A DNA stretch of 64,000 nucleotides, from the NCBI RefSeq assembly GCF_002157855.1, contig NZ_CP020880.1, forward strand, positions 3,844,001 through 3,908,000, read 5' to 3'. Position 1 is the first letter of the stretch. Every line of letters begins with the position of its first letter. Below, piece after piece: positions 1 through 8,488 of this stretch. This stretch comes from Sutcliffiella horikoshii (lineage in GTDB: Bacteria; Bacillota; Bacilli; Bacillales; Bacillaceae_I). A program made the position numbers and the translations under genes. Below the pieces are notes generated by a model, which ran no database searches, was not told where the DNA came from, and saw nothing but the letters and a program-made list of their open reading frames with translations.

Positions 1-186
1 TAAATCTTTCTTTAATAAATAGATGATTAAAAATAATAACAATGAAAAATGAATGAAACTAAATGTTACCAATGTTAAATGACTAAAATCATAAATTGAA
101 TCTAATAAATCAGACATGATATAAGAACCAAAGTAAATAACTAAAGCTATCCATTGTTTTTTTTCAATATCAATTGGTGATTCCAT
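1..186 (-). CDS. Membrane protein, N-terminal fragment (possibly CPBP protease family)
   Basis: An open frame begins with ATG at 186 behind a good ribosome binding site (GGAGGAAAGAG) and stays open for 62 codons to the window edge, so the gene is cut. The peptide starts MESPIDIEKKQWIALVIYFG and contains two hydrophobic stretches separated by a short polar loop, as in a polytopic membrane protein. The start resembles Bacillus CPBP-family intramembrane proteases, but the catalytic EExxxR and HxxxN motifs would lie outside the window, so the family is a guess. Confidence 0.55.
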   Translation of the reverse strand, partial: MESPIDIEKKQWIALVIYFGSYIMSDLLDSIYDFSHLTLVTFSFIHFSLLLFLIIYLLKKDL

Positions 187-342
187 TTCTCTTTCCTCCA
201 CTTTAAACTCCATATTAAAAGAAAATTCCACTTCGGTTGAAAAGTCGCTAACTATATAACGAAAAGGAAAAAGGAAAAGTTCACCAAAAAAGAAATTAGG
301 TACCATTGTTTTTATTTCATTGAAACCTCTGCTTCCTAGCCC

Positions 343-402
343 GGAACCTAAAAACGAGCGCTAATCCTTGTTAAAGGATCGCGCCCGATAATGGAATATG
401 AA
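343..402. repeat. Dispersed hairpin repeat, copy 1
   Basis: The core GCGCTAATCCTT-gtta-AAGGATcGCGC is a near-perfect hairpin, followed by a cccgataatggaatatga tail. A second copy of the same design lies at 946-1002, on the other side of the GNAT gene. It has no clear T-tract, so it looks more like a small mobile or REP-like intergenic repeat than a plain terminator. It could still stop transcription of the minus-strand GNAT gene. Confidence 0.6.
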
Positions 403-410
403 CCTGAACC

Positions 411-857
411 TTATATTACTTGAACTTTCATTAGGGGTAATTTTCTATCCGGAAAAACTGTTGATGGAGAATAACCGGTTTTTATTGCTCCCATTTTTAA
501 ATAAAAACCCTCTGCTTTAGGCTCACTGTCGAGAGTAAACTCATTCATTCCTAGTTCTTTAGCTTTGTTAATTAAATGCGTCCACATTATTTTCCCTACC
601 CCTTTCCCAATATAATCTGGATCAATAAACAATGCCTCGAGTTTATAGTTTGTAATGGAGAAGCTATAAAATGCTATTATCCTATTATTGTCCTCTAATA
701 AGAATACAGCCTGTTCTTCTATATAATTTTTTGTTACTGTTAAGTCCTTTTTACATTGTTTCATAAATGATTCTGAATATCCCCAGTATGCCTTTGACTT
801 ATAAGCTAATTTACTGAGTGATTCACTATCTTCTTTTACTGCTTTTCTATATTCCAT
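411..857 (-). CDS. GNAT-family N-acetyltransferase
   Basis: A protein of 148 residues with the GNAT fold. The acetyl-CoA binding motif A is visible as YIGKGVGKIMWTHL after the LEALFIDPD strand, followed by the ELGMNEFTLDSEPKAEGFYLKMGA segment typical of the family's C-terminal half. It should transfer an acetyl group from acetyl-CoA to an amine; the substrate cannot be read from the sequence. ATG 857 is preferred over a TTG six bases upstream because GAGGGG lies seven bases before the ATG. It is monocistronic, with related hairpin repeats on both sides. Confidence 0.85.
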   Translation of the reverse strand: MEYRKAVKEDSESLSKLAYKSKAYWGYSESFMKQCKKDLTVTKNYIEEQAVFLLEDNNRIIAFYSFSITNYKLEALFIDPDYIGKGVGKIMWTHLINKAKELGMNEFTLDSEPKAEGFYLKMGAIKTGYSPSTVFPDRKLPLMKVQVI

Positions 858-945
858 AAGCAATCCCCTCTACTTTTTTTAAGCTTAATTCCAATTATTT
901 CAGAATCTAATAATCTCTACAACATGATATTTTCTTTTGCATTTA

Positions 946-1002
946 AACAAACGAGCGCTGATCCTTGTTTGGATAGCGCCCAATTCCGGAATACGGAATA
1001 AT
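946..1002. repeat. Dispersed hairpin repeat, copy 2
   Basis: The sequence aaacGAGCGCTgATCCttgtttGGATAGCGCCC matches copy 1 at 343-402 in both the stem and the shared aacgagcgct start, and is followed by a similar ggaatacggaata tail. The stem is kept by compensatory differences (GCGCT...AGCGC), which suggests selection on structure rather than chance similarity. Confidence 0.6.
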
Positions 1003-1146
1003 TTCTGCTCCTCCATTATCCTTTAAGAGGTTTATATTTTGAAGTTTTTACTTACCAGTTTTTACAAAAATATAAAAAAATTATCAACCATCATTTTCAT
1101 GCTACATGATACTATATGTTTACAGGAATAATGATAGAAATGTGGT

Positions 1147-2283
1147 GTGCATATGTCGGTCGTTTTCAATATTAGTGACTATTCCGTTATGATTGACGGA
1201 GAAGAGTTAAAGCTTTTACGAAAAGAATTTTTACTCCTTGATTACCTTTATCAAAATGGAAATAAGGCTTTATCGCGACATCAGCTCTTGGATGCAGTTT
1301 GGCCATTACAGGTTCCATCCGACCGGACCGTTGACGATCATGTTTATCGCCTTCGTAAAAAGCTAAAGAAGTGGGAGCATGCTTTGAAACTGGAGACGGT
1401 TAAAGGCTTTGGGTATAAATTAACAGTGTTTCAACAAAAAGAGTTCATGTCGTTTCCGTTTGTAGAGGACCAGGAGTTTCAACAACTTACCATAAATCTT
1501 ATTAGTAAATATCATCTTTTTGGACATGGAGAAGCCATTGAGGAGTTACTAAGTAAGCATACCTTTGGAATAGAAATAGATGAAAAGTTGCTACTAGTAA
1601 TGAAGTTATTACGTGGTGATTTTAAAGCATTTTTACATTCTCCATTACCTTTTAAGGAAAAAGCATTACCGTTGCTTTTCCTATACTCGACAGTTGAAGA
1701 AGACATCCACGCAATAAATTACTATTATCGTATATTTGAAGACAAACAACTTTTTGAAAATGAGGGCAAGGAAGAGATAGATTTTTTCAAAATTCTTCTT
1801 TGTTTAAAAGAAAAAAATTTTCGTCATGCTTTTGAAATTTTGGAAGCAACTGAAAAGACTATTTCTCTCGATGTACCTGGCTTCTATGGATTTTTCCAAG
1901 TTAATTGGCTAGCCTATGCTATTGGTCGGAAAGATTGGAAATTAGCAGAAGATAAAATAAAATGCCTACATGCGTTCTTTAAGGATAAACCATATCAAAG
2001 GGAATACGGTTTGTTTTTAATGTTAAAGGGGATTTACTTTCTCCATCAGAAAAGAAAATCACTCGGTGTGGATTTGATTTCTCAATCTTTTCATGTTCTT
2101 GAAAAAACAAAGTTTGTCATGCACACTTTAATTTCTATTTTGGTAGCTGGACTATTGCAGGGTGATCTTCACTGTAAAGAGGCCGAAGAAATAATCCTCC
2201 TTAAAAAGAACGAAGTTTTCGATAAATATCAATTAATTCCGCTTAAAAAACAAATTAAAACTTTATTTGATTCCGTACTCTGA
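1147..2283 (+). CDS. OmpR/PhoB-type winged-helix regulator with helical C-terminal domain
   Basis: A protein of about 377 residues. Residues 1-100 form a transcriptional-regulator C-type winged helix: the recognition region reads SRHQLLDAVWP, then RTVDDHVYRLRKKLKKW and a VKGFGYKL wing. There is no receiver domain. The remaining ~270 residues look all-helical and TPR-like, as in regulators that join an OmpR-type DNA-binding head to a helical-repeat sensor. It lies 68 bp upstream of an MFS exporter on the same strand and probably controls it. The start is uncertain: GTG 1147 or ATG 1153, neither with a strong Shine-Dalgarno sequence. Confidence 0.75.
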   Translation: MHMSVVFNISDYSVMIDGEELKLLRKEFLLLDYLYQNGNKALSRHQLLDAVWPLQVPSDRTVDDHVYRLRKKLKKWEHALKLETVKGFGYKLTVFQQKEFMSFPFVEDQEFQQLTINLISKYHLFGHGEAIEELLSKHTFGIEIDEKLLLVMKLLRGDFKAFLHSPLPFKEKALPLLFLYSTVEEDIHAINYYYRIFEDKQLFENEGKEEIDFFKILLCLKEKNFRHAFEILEATEKTISLDVPGFYGFFQVNWLAYAIGRKDWKLAEDKIKCLHAFFKDKPYQREYGLFLMLKGIYFLHQKRKSLGVDLISQSFHVLEKTKFVMHTLISILVAGLLQGDLHCKEAEEIILLKKNEVFDKYQLIPLKKQIKTLFDSVL

Positions 2284-2351
2284 TATTGCTCTGACATACA
2301 TTCGATATCCTTAAAACAAATAACAAGTTGTTTTGAAAGGATGTTTTATAA

Positions 2352-3635
2352 ATGTCAATTGTAAATATAAAGAAAGAGACGATTTGGCAAAACTCCATTT
2401 TTATGAAGTTATTTGCCTCATATTCTGTATCGATGCTTGGGCATTGGTTTGATATGGTGGCAATAATTATTTTATTTGGATACGTTTGGCAAGCAAATCC
2501 CGTGATGATTGCTCTTATCCCTGTTGCATATGCACTTCCTCACGTCTTGCTTGGACAATTTGCAGGAGTATTAAGCGATAAATTTCATAAAGTGAAAATT
2601 ATGATGTACGCGGACTTCATTACCGCTGTCTTAACTGTATGTCTGCTGTTTACGAATACACCATGGATGGCACTAGTCATAATTTCATTAAGAGCAACAG
2701 TAAATGTAGTGCACACCCCTGCTCAGCAAGGACTTATTAAACTAGTCGTAAAAGAAAACCTCATTATGAAAGCAGTCACTCTTAACGGCACAGTGAATCA
2801 ATTAGCCAAAATTATAGGCCCTTTTATTGGGGCTACCTTAATTGGCCTCGTGTCACCAAAGATTTGCATTCTAATTAATGCCATTGCGTTTACTATTTCG
2901 GCTTTTATCCTATTATTTGTTTATTTAGATAAAGAAATGAAAAGGATAACTACCGTACCAAAAAATGAAACAGCATTGATTGAAGAAAGCTTTTGGGGAG
3001 CTTGGAGACAGGGCTGGCTCATTATATTTAAAAGAAGAGTAATAGTTGTTAGTTTCATCGCAACCTTCTTAGGTTTGACTGTCATTCAAATGGTGGACAT
3101 TCAATTCCCTGTTCTTTTCCGTGAACTTGCACCACATTTTCCTGAGCTCACTGGTTGGTTAATGGGCGGTTCAGGACTTGGAGCAGTGGTAATGATTATC
3201 TTTTTAAATCGCTTTGAAACATTAAAGCATTTTGGATGGTTAATTGGTGCTGGCATGCTGTTAGTAGGCGGCGGCTTTGGCGGAGTGGGTTTCCTAAAGG
3301 AAGGTTTTAATGTTCTCTATCCCGTCTTCCTTTGCTTTATTGGTGGATTAGGGGTGGGGTTATTAACTATCACGCCCCAATACATTATACAAAAAGAAAC
3401 GAAAGAACACGAAATCGGGCGTGTCTCCGGGATTTTTAGTTCGATTATTAGCTTTACCGTATTAGCCTCTCCGCTAATGGGTGGTTTTCTCGTTCAGATT
3501 TTCGGTGTCATCCCTTTATACCTATCCTCTGGCGCGGTTTTACTTCTTATTGGAACTGTGTTAGTTACCTTTAACACGTTCCTCTTTCCAGAACAGAAGG
3601 CAGAGAAAGAAATCCTTGCAGTAGATGCCAAATAG
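2352..3635 (+). CDS. MFS transporter (MFS_3 / EntS-like exporter)
   Basis: A protein of 427 residues with about 12 hydrophobic segments. The first loop LSDKFHKVKIMMYADF matches the MFS motif-A region, and the VHTPAQQGLIKLVV and NGTVNQLAKIIGPFIG segments are typical of the MFS_3 family (EntS and macrolide/multidrug efflux proteins). It probably exports a small molecule across the membrane using the proton gradient. AAAGGATG precedes the ATG. The upstream winged-helix regulator is the likely partner. Stop at 3635; intron-derived sequence begins about 50 bp later. Confidence 0.85.
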   Translation: MSIVNIKKETIWQNSIFMKLFASYSVSMLGHWFDMVAIIILFGYVWQANPVMIALIPVAYALPHVLLGQFAGVLSDKFHKVKIMMYADFITAVLTVCLLFTNTPWMALVIISLRATVNVVHTPAQQGLIKLVVKENLIMKAVTLNGTVNQLAKIIGPFIGATLIGLVSPKICILINAIAFTISAFILLFVYLDKEMKRITTVPKNETALIEESFWGAWRQGWLIIFKRRVIVVSFIATFLGLTVIQMVDIQFPVLFRELAPHFPELTGWLMGGSGLGAVVMIIFLNRFETLKHFGWLIGAGMLLVGGGFGGVGFLKEGFNVLYPVFLCFIGGLGVGLLTITPQYIIQKETKEHEIGRVSGIFSSIISFTVLASPLMGGFLVQIFGVIPLYLSSGAVLLLIGTVLVTFNTFLFPEQKAEKEILAVDAK

Positions 3636-3687
3636 GAATAACTGGAGTCGTAGATTCGAAAGTTTCGGGGAAACCGTGGTGAATAAC

Positions 3688-3766
3688 AATTGAGTAGGAG
3701 GGAGTAAAATACTCCCGTTCTATTACAGCACCGCACAACAAGACTGGTATACGGCGGTTCAGCATA
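3688..3766 (-). mobile_element. 3' remnant (domains V-VI) of a class C group II intron
   Basis: On the minus strand, GAACCGCCGTATACC...GTGCGGTG resembles domain V of bacterial class C introns. It is followed by a domain VI-like hairpin, GGGAGTattttACTCCC, and the end CCTACTCAATT. Class C introns typically end this way and insert just after transcription terminators; here the remnant sits about 50 bp after the MFS stop codon. No matching 5' part or reverse transcriptase is present, so it is a fragment, perhaps broken by the neighbouring intron. Identification is from pattern memory and needs a covariance-model search. Confidence 0.55.
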
Positions 3767-3816
3767 TTAAGCATCTACGCTCTTAAATTTGGAAGGTCTT
3801 ATAAAATCTTATTATA

Positions 3817-6522
3817 GTGATAGGTAAGCTTTTGACGTTATCTCCAGCTTTTCCCCCACTTCACACCGTACAGGCGAGTTTCCCAGCATACGGCGTTCCA
3901 ACTAATCCAATTCATTCAAGATTTTTATGATTATGCAAAGGAAAATCAGATAGCTTCGTTCAGACATTGCTTACGCAATTTATTGACTTCTGTAAGTTGC
4001 TTTTCATTTAACTTGAGTGAGTTTAAAAGCACTTTTATTTTCTCTAAATCTCTCAAATGTATAAGAAGATGGACAGATTTATGCAATATCATTAAGTTTC
4101 CGTATGAATCATCTTTGGTGAGATGGTACGGTGTCTTATGGTGACAATGCCATTCCTCCAGTCCCAATTCAACCCCTGTAACAGCACATTTTCCATATTG
4201 TGCAATAAATCTACTAATCCGGTTATCGTTGTATTCGATGGAACGGCTCGGTATGAACTGTTTCATCACACGAGTAAGCGTTTGTTTATTGATTGCTCGC
4301 AAGTTTTGATGTATTTTGTCCCTACCTACGGTAGTGTAGTTACAAATATTTTGAGAGAAGTTCAGATTTATCTTACAACGTTGGGCATGAATTGGAATAA
4401 GTACCATTTCTTTTATTTTGAAGAGCTTACACTCATATCCCTTGTACCGTTTTTGTAAGGATTTTGGAAAGTCCTGAAACGTAGCTTCTTTTCTCGATTC
4501 TTTTAAACGATTATATAACGCTTTATGAAGACGATAGTTCAGCTCAGTTAAATCATCAGTGATGTGTGAAGCTGCTGAATAATAATTTTGGATTCCCATT
4601 ATAACTGTATTAAAGCGCCAAACATTCTCAACCGATTGGTGTTTCTGAATCTCTTTGATTGTTTGTTTTATTTTTATCTGTGCATTTTTGAGCGCATTCT
4701 TTGTCATGTGTGAGCGAGCGACATAAAGAGTTCTTTTCTTCGTCTTTTTTATATGGGCTTTAAAACGAAAACCTAAAAACTCTGATGAGTTTTTCTTTAG
4801 GTTGACCACCTTTGATTTTTGTTCGCTAATTTCAAGGCGAAGCCTTGTATGAAGAAAATCATTCACTGCATAATACATTTTAATTGCTTGTGAACGAGTG
4901 CGACAAAGAATTTTAAAGTCATCTGCATATCTCACGATGTAACAATGTTTTAAATTAGATTGTTTCAACGCATTATATCTGCCAAGATTTGATTTATATA
5001 ACTTATGTGTTTCAAAGCTTTCCCATTGATTACTAACCCACCAGTCTAGTTCATTTAATACGATATTAGATAAAAGTGGTGATAAGATCCCCCCTTGGGG
5101 TGTACCTTTCTTTGGGAAACCTTCCCCAATAATTTCAGCCTTTAAAAGACGTGAAATAATGGAAAGCAATGCCTTGTCTCGAATGCCTAAAGACCACATC
5201 TGTTTTATTAATTTGGCATGATTTACATTGTCAAAAAATCCTTTTATATCAACGTCAACACAGTGATATAGGCATGCGCGATTAATGAGCGTTTCAAACC
5301 TAGCTTTCGCATGATGTGTATTGCGGTTTGGCCTAAAACCATAACTATGTTTATAGAATTTCGCTTCACAAATCGGCTCAAGTACTTGCAAGATACACTG
5401 TTGGAACAATCTATCCCAGATAGTCGGAATCCCTAGAGGTCGAGTTTTTCCATTTGCCTTAGGAATGAATACTCTCCGGACGGCTTGGGGTGTATAGTAT
5501 TCAAACATTCTTTGTATCGTCGATACAACCTCAGATACAGATAATCGGTTTATATCTTCAATCGTTAATCCGTCATCTCCAGCAGTTTTACTGCCAGTGT
5601 TTCGTTTAATATTTCGATAAGCTAACCGTATATTTTCATCGGATTGCATTAAGTCTAGTAATCCATAAAAATTCTGACCATTAGCACTTTGAGCATATAA
5701 AGAATCAAAATAATACTGCATATCATAATACTCATTGTGTCTCAGTTTCTTTCGTTTTAACAAGTTGGTGACTCCTTTAGGAGCTGAACCTCTATTAGTC
5801 TTACAAGAACCTTATTAATCGTTGAAGAACTGCCTTGCATGGCTGAATGAATCTTTTATTAGTCTGGTGGCTATCCCTCCACGTTCATTACACGCTTCAA
5901 TGGTACTGTGCCACTACTTTCACTGATATAAAGAAAAGTTATATAGTCGCTAATCTCACGACTAGTTTCCTTTTCAACGCTTCATAGAGAGTAAGCTCTC
6001 CACGTTATCAGCTTACAACGTTGAATTATGTCTATTATGGAACAAACTTAGGTGCTTCCTATGAGCCTGTTAGCATCGCATGTGCCTGTAACACAAGATG
6101 GATTTTTATATTGTTGATTCTTACTCATCCAAAGCTAACCCTACATTTAGTAGTAAATACATTTCTATATAATGCCAGTCTAGACCCGTACATTCAGAAG
6201 TTCGTCAGCAATATACTTTCATATTTTATTTCGTCGCATTCTCACCATATCTGTTCAACCCAAGCACCATGATTTACACCACCCCATCGGGTAGGCTTTC
6301 GTCAGCCTTACTGTTACGGTAAATTCTCACGCCTATTAGCCGAGCTTATAACACACTTCTTCTTACTAAACAGCATGCTATTCGACGCAGGGGGAGCCTT
6401 TTGGAGCGTTACCTCCTCATTAGACTCCTCGACATAACCCTTCAGTTTTAGAACTTTAAAACTGCCTGACCTTTACCGAAATTGTGTGTCCACATTTCAT
6501 TTGAGTCAGGAACATTTCGCAC
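3817..6522 (-). mobile_element. Group II intron, apparently full length
   Basis: Minus-strand intron of about 2.7 kb. The 5' end is taken as GTGCGAAATG at 6522, matching the GUGYG consensus. About 760 bases of ribozyme domains I-III follow, then the reverse-transcriptase ORF in domain IV (5763-3946). Domain V is visible at about 3900-3860 (ACGCCGTATGC...GGGAAAC...TGTACGGTGT) and a domain VI stem (AAAGCT...AGCTT) precedes the presumed 3' end at 3817-3821. The exact 3' junction is uncertain by a few bases. The intron lies in non-coding DNA and interrupts no recognisable gene. Confidence 0.7.
3946..5763 (-). CDS. ltrA: Group II intron reverse transcriptase/maturase with HNH endonuclease
   Basis: A protein of 605 residues. 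The RT domain shows RRVFIPKANGKTRPLGIPT, DVDIKGFFDNVNH, GTPQGGILSPLLSN and the catalytic YADD (VRYADDFKIL). A maturase (X) domain follows at roughly residues 330-450. The C-terminus is an HNH nuclease: CAVTG..., EWHCHHKTP..., NLMILHKSVH. It splices its intron and uses the spliced RNA for retrohoming. The start is TTG 5763, with AAAGGAG eight bases upstream. All catalytic motifs look intact, so the element may be active. Confidence 0.92.
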   Translation of the reverse strand: MLKRKKLRHNEYYDMQYYFDSLYAQSANGQNFYGLLDLMQSDENIRLAYRNIKRNTGSKTAGDDGLTIEDINRLSVSEVVSTIQRMFEYYTPQAVRRVFIPKANGKTRPLGIPTIWDRLFQQCILQVLEPICEAKFYKHSYGFRPNRNTHHAKARFETLINRACLYHCVDVDIKGFFDNVNHAKLIKQMWSLGIRDKALLSIISRLLKAEIIGEGFPKKGTPQGGILSPLLSNIVLNELDWWVSNQWESFETHKLYKSNLGRYNALKQSNLKHCYIVRYADDFKILCRTRSQAIKMYYAVNDFLHTRLRLEISEQKSKVVNLKKNSSEFLGFRFKAHIKKTKKRTLYVARSHMTKNALKNAQIKIKQTIKEIQKHQSVENVWRFNTVIMGIQNYYSAASHITDDLTELNYRLHKALYNRLKESRKEATFQDFPKSLQKRYKGYECKLFKIKEMVLIPIHAQRCKINLNFSQNICNYTTVGRDKIHQNLRAINKQTLTRVMKQFIPSRSIEYNDNRISRFIAQYGKCAVTGVELGLEEWHCHHKTPYHLTKDDSYGNLMILHKSVHLLIHLRDLEKIKVLLNSLKLNEKQLTEVNKLRKQCLNEAI

Positions 6523-6719
6523 CAATTATCTGGCCCTTATGTTGAATATGCACAACATCAAATTGCGTATAAATATTAAGGTTTATACAGTTTGGTTTTG
6601 AGAAATGATTTAAAAATATTGATAAACATACTCCCTCTATAAAGAAAGGAATAACTCTGGCTTTCTAGCTTTTTCTTATGATTTCATTAGGATCTATATT
6701 AATTCGACATCAAAGTCAT
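6523..6719. other. AT-rich gap between intron and IS110-associated region
   Basis: No coding potential or strong structure was seen. It is the 5' exon side of the minus-strand intron. It contains neither ssbB sequence nor an obvious Tn7-type TGT end. Confidence 0.4.
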
Positions 6720-7047
6720 GGATGTAAGTTGAAAGTATGGTTATTTTTGGTGCGTTAGAGAAAAAAAGTCCTTAACCGCCTAACCACTCCTATCCAAAAA
6801 GTGGTGGCTAAGTAAAAGTATGGTTGCACTGGTGGATGTCCACATGTCTCATGGAGGTCAACCCTCCCATGTCTCACAGAGTCTATGCTCCAAAATTCCT
6901 TCGTCCAACCTTTCCATGAGGTGGATGTCAGTGATGCTGCCCGACAGGATCTAAGTCCGTAGTATTGTTGTTTTACTGACTAATCCGTGCTTCAAATGTC
7001 TAAATAATTTTCCTAATAAAACTTTATAAAAAACAAACTAAAGATTC
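6720..7047. other. Structured non-coding DNA downstream of IS110 transposase (candidate guide RNA region)
   Basis: About 330 bp without a gene but rich in repeats. The 10-mer ggtggatgtc occurs at 6831 and 6920. The 9-mer catgtctca occurs at 6843 and 6868, flanking a stem ATGGAGG...CCTCC(C)AT at 6851-6870. A further stem CCAC...GTGG lies at 6784-6804. Members of the IS1111 branch of the IS110 family carry their bridge RNA downstream of the transposase, so this is a candidate for such an RNA. Element boundaries are not determined. Confidence 0.4.
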
Positions 7048-8334
7048 CTAAGCTACTTTCTGTAATAGTGCCATATGAGGAATATCCTTCAACATTCTAT
7101 CTTCACTAAATTCACATTGTTTTGTCCCAATCGTAAAAAGAATTCGTATCAGCTTATTACATATGGCTATCAACGATTGCATTTTCTTTAGAGGATTATT
7201 TTTACGTGTTGTAAAATACTCATGTAAAGCTTTAAAAGCAGTGTTCTTAGCAACCAAAGGCATCGCTACTCGGAAGAGGAGAGCCCTTAGTGTCTTCCTG
7301 CCCCTCTTTGTAATCTTCGTTTGCCCTTTGTGCTTTCCAGAGGTATTCTCCTTTAGGCTTAACCCAGCTAACTTGATGATTTGTCGAGGGTGAGAATAGT
7401 AACTTAAGTTCCCTACTTCTGAGAAGAAGCCAGCTACAGTGTCCTTGCCGATTCCTGTAATGGCTAACATTTGTTGAACACCTGGTATTCGTTCAAGGAG
7501 TCCATCAATATCAGATTCTAGTTCTTCGAACTTCTTAGTTATCAACTCATACTTGTCTAGTAAAGTGCGAAGCTCTAATTTAGCCATCCTTGAACCTTCA
7601 CGAATACCAATAGAGTCTTTCGCTACTCGTTTAAGTTCTTGAATTTTACTGAGTCCAACCGCACGCTTTACAGCTTTTCTGAGGTGAATGAGGATCTCTT
7701 GTTCCGAGAGGATCTCTAACTCATGTGGTAATGCATTTAACTTTAATAATTGTAGTGCTGCTTTTCCTTCCCAATCCTTAAACACTGTAAGAAATTCTGG
7801 GAAATATCGATCTAACCAATTATGAATCTGTCCCTGCACAGCTTGTAAGTCAACATATAGGAGATCACGTATTTTCCTTGCCACACGAAGTTCTGCATAA
7901 ACCCCCTGTGGAATATTAGGTTCGGCATATCTTCCATCTTTGACTAGCTGTGCAATAACTCTTGCGTCCTTTACGTCATTTTTGGTTGGAGAATTATCAT
8001 CTAATTCTTTAGATTTCTTCACATGCATAGGATTTACAACGACAAACTTAATCTCCTCTTCTTTAAGAAAATGAGCAAGGTTGAGCCAATAATGCCCTGT
8101 CGGCTCCATTCCTATAATTACCTTTCGCATGCCGTGTTGTTCCATCAATTGCTTTATCCAGCTTAAAAAAAGATCAAAATGTGGTTTCGTATTTTCAAAG
8201 TGACAAGGTGCACCAAACTCTAGTCCTCTAAAGTCTTGAGCACGAGCTACATGCTTGAACTTCGCAATATCTACACCTATAATCAATGTTTCAGAAGTAA
8301 TTTGAGCAATCTTTTCATTTTGGTTATAATTCAT
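7048..8334 (-). CDS. IS110-family transposase (DEDD recombinase)
   Basis: A protein of 428 residues. The N-terminal RuvC-like DEDD domain shows IIGVDIAKFKHVA (first Asp), VVIGMEPTGHYW-type strand (KVIIGMEPTGHYW, Glu) and NDVKDARVIAQL (Asp pair). The C-terminal Transposase_20 domain shows RIPGVQQMLAITGIGKDTVAGF and KLAGLSLKENTSGKHKGQ, with the conserved serine region. IS110 enzymes act as RNA-guided recombinases without conventional inverted repeats. The gene is intact. The structured flanks on both sides are described separately. Confidence 0.93.
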   Translation of the reverse strand: MNYNQNEKIAQITSETLIIGVDIAKFKHVARAQDFRGLEFGAPCHFENTKPHFDLFLSWIKQLMEQHGMRKVIIGMEPTGHYWLNLAHFLKEEEIKFVVVNPMHVKKSKELDDNSPTKNDVKDARVIAQLVKDGRYAEPNIPQGVYAELRVARKIRDLLYVDLQAVQGQIHNWLDRYFPEFLTVFKDWEGKAALQLLKLNALPHELEILSEQEILIHLRKAVKRAVGLSKIQELKRVAKDSIGIREGSRMAKLELRTLLDKYELITKKFEELESDIDGLLERIPGVQQMLAITGIGKDTVAGFFSEVGNLSYYSHPRQIIKLAGLSLKENTSGKHKGQTKITKRGRKTLRALLFRVAMPLVAKNTAFKALHEYFTTRKNNPLKKMQSLIAICNKLIRILFTIGTKQCEFSEDRMLKDIPHMALLQKVA

Positions 8335-8480
8335 ATTGAATGCCTCCTGGTAAATATGTTTTGTCCTTTTCGCTGGCCAGCTTCAGGACACTCATATCAT
8401 ACCAAGAGGTTATTTTATTGTTCAAACCTCATTTTTCTTCATTACAGGAATGCTGCCATAACACACATTATTTAAATGCC
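8335..8480 (-). other. Structured leader upstream of IS110 transposase (alternative bridge-RNA region)
   Basis: In the minus orientation, before the ATG at 8334, the sequence holds TGTCCTgaaGCTGGCCAGCgaaaAGGACA, an outer stem with an inner palindrome. It also holds GAGGTTtgaacaataaaatAACCTC. In the IS110 branch the bridge RNA is encoded between the element's end and the transposase start, so this 145-bp stretch is the other candidate location. A CCAGGAGGCATT ribosome binding site ends it. Confidence 0.4.
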
Positions 8481-8488
8481 AGAAATAG

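Noticed and set aside
4123-4458. 111-residue plus-strand ORF inside the intron RT gene
   Set aside because: Antisense to conserved maturase/HNH coding sequence, no ribosome site, no family-like pattern.
6021-6272. 83-residue plus-strand ORF upstream of the RT gene
   Set aside because: Lies in the intron's 5' ribozyme domains, where structure rather than coding is expected; no ribosome site.
1-8488. Left end of the Tn7-like element
   Set aside because: Scanned for ccatc followed by TGT, for TGTCAT clusters and for the missing part of ssbB; none was found, so no left end is claimed.
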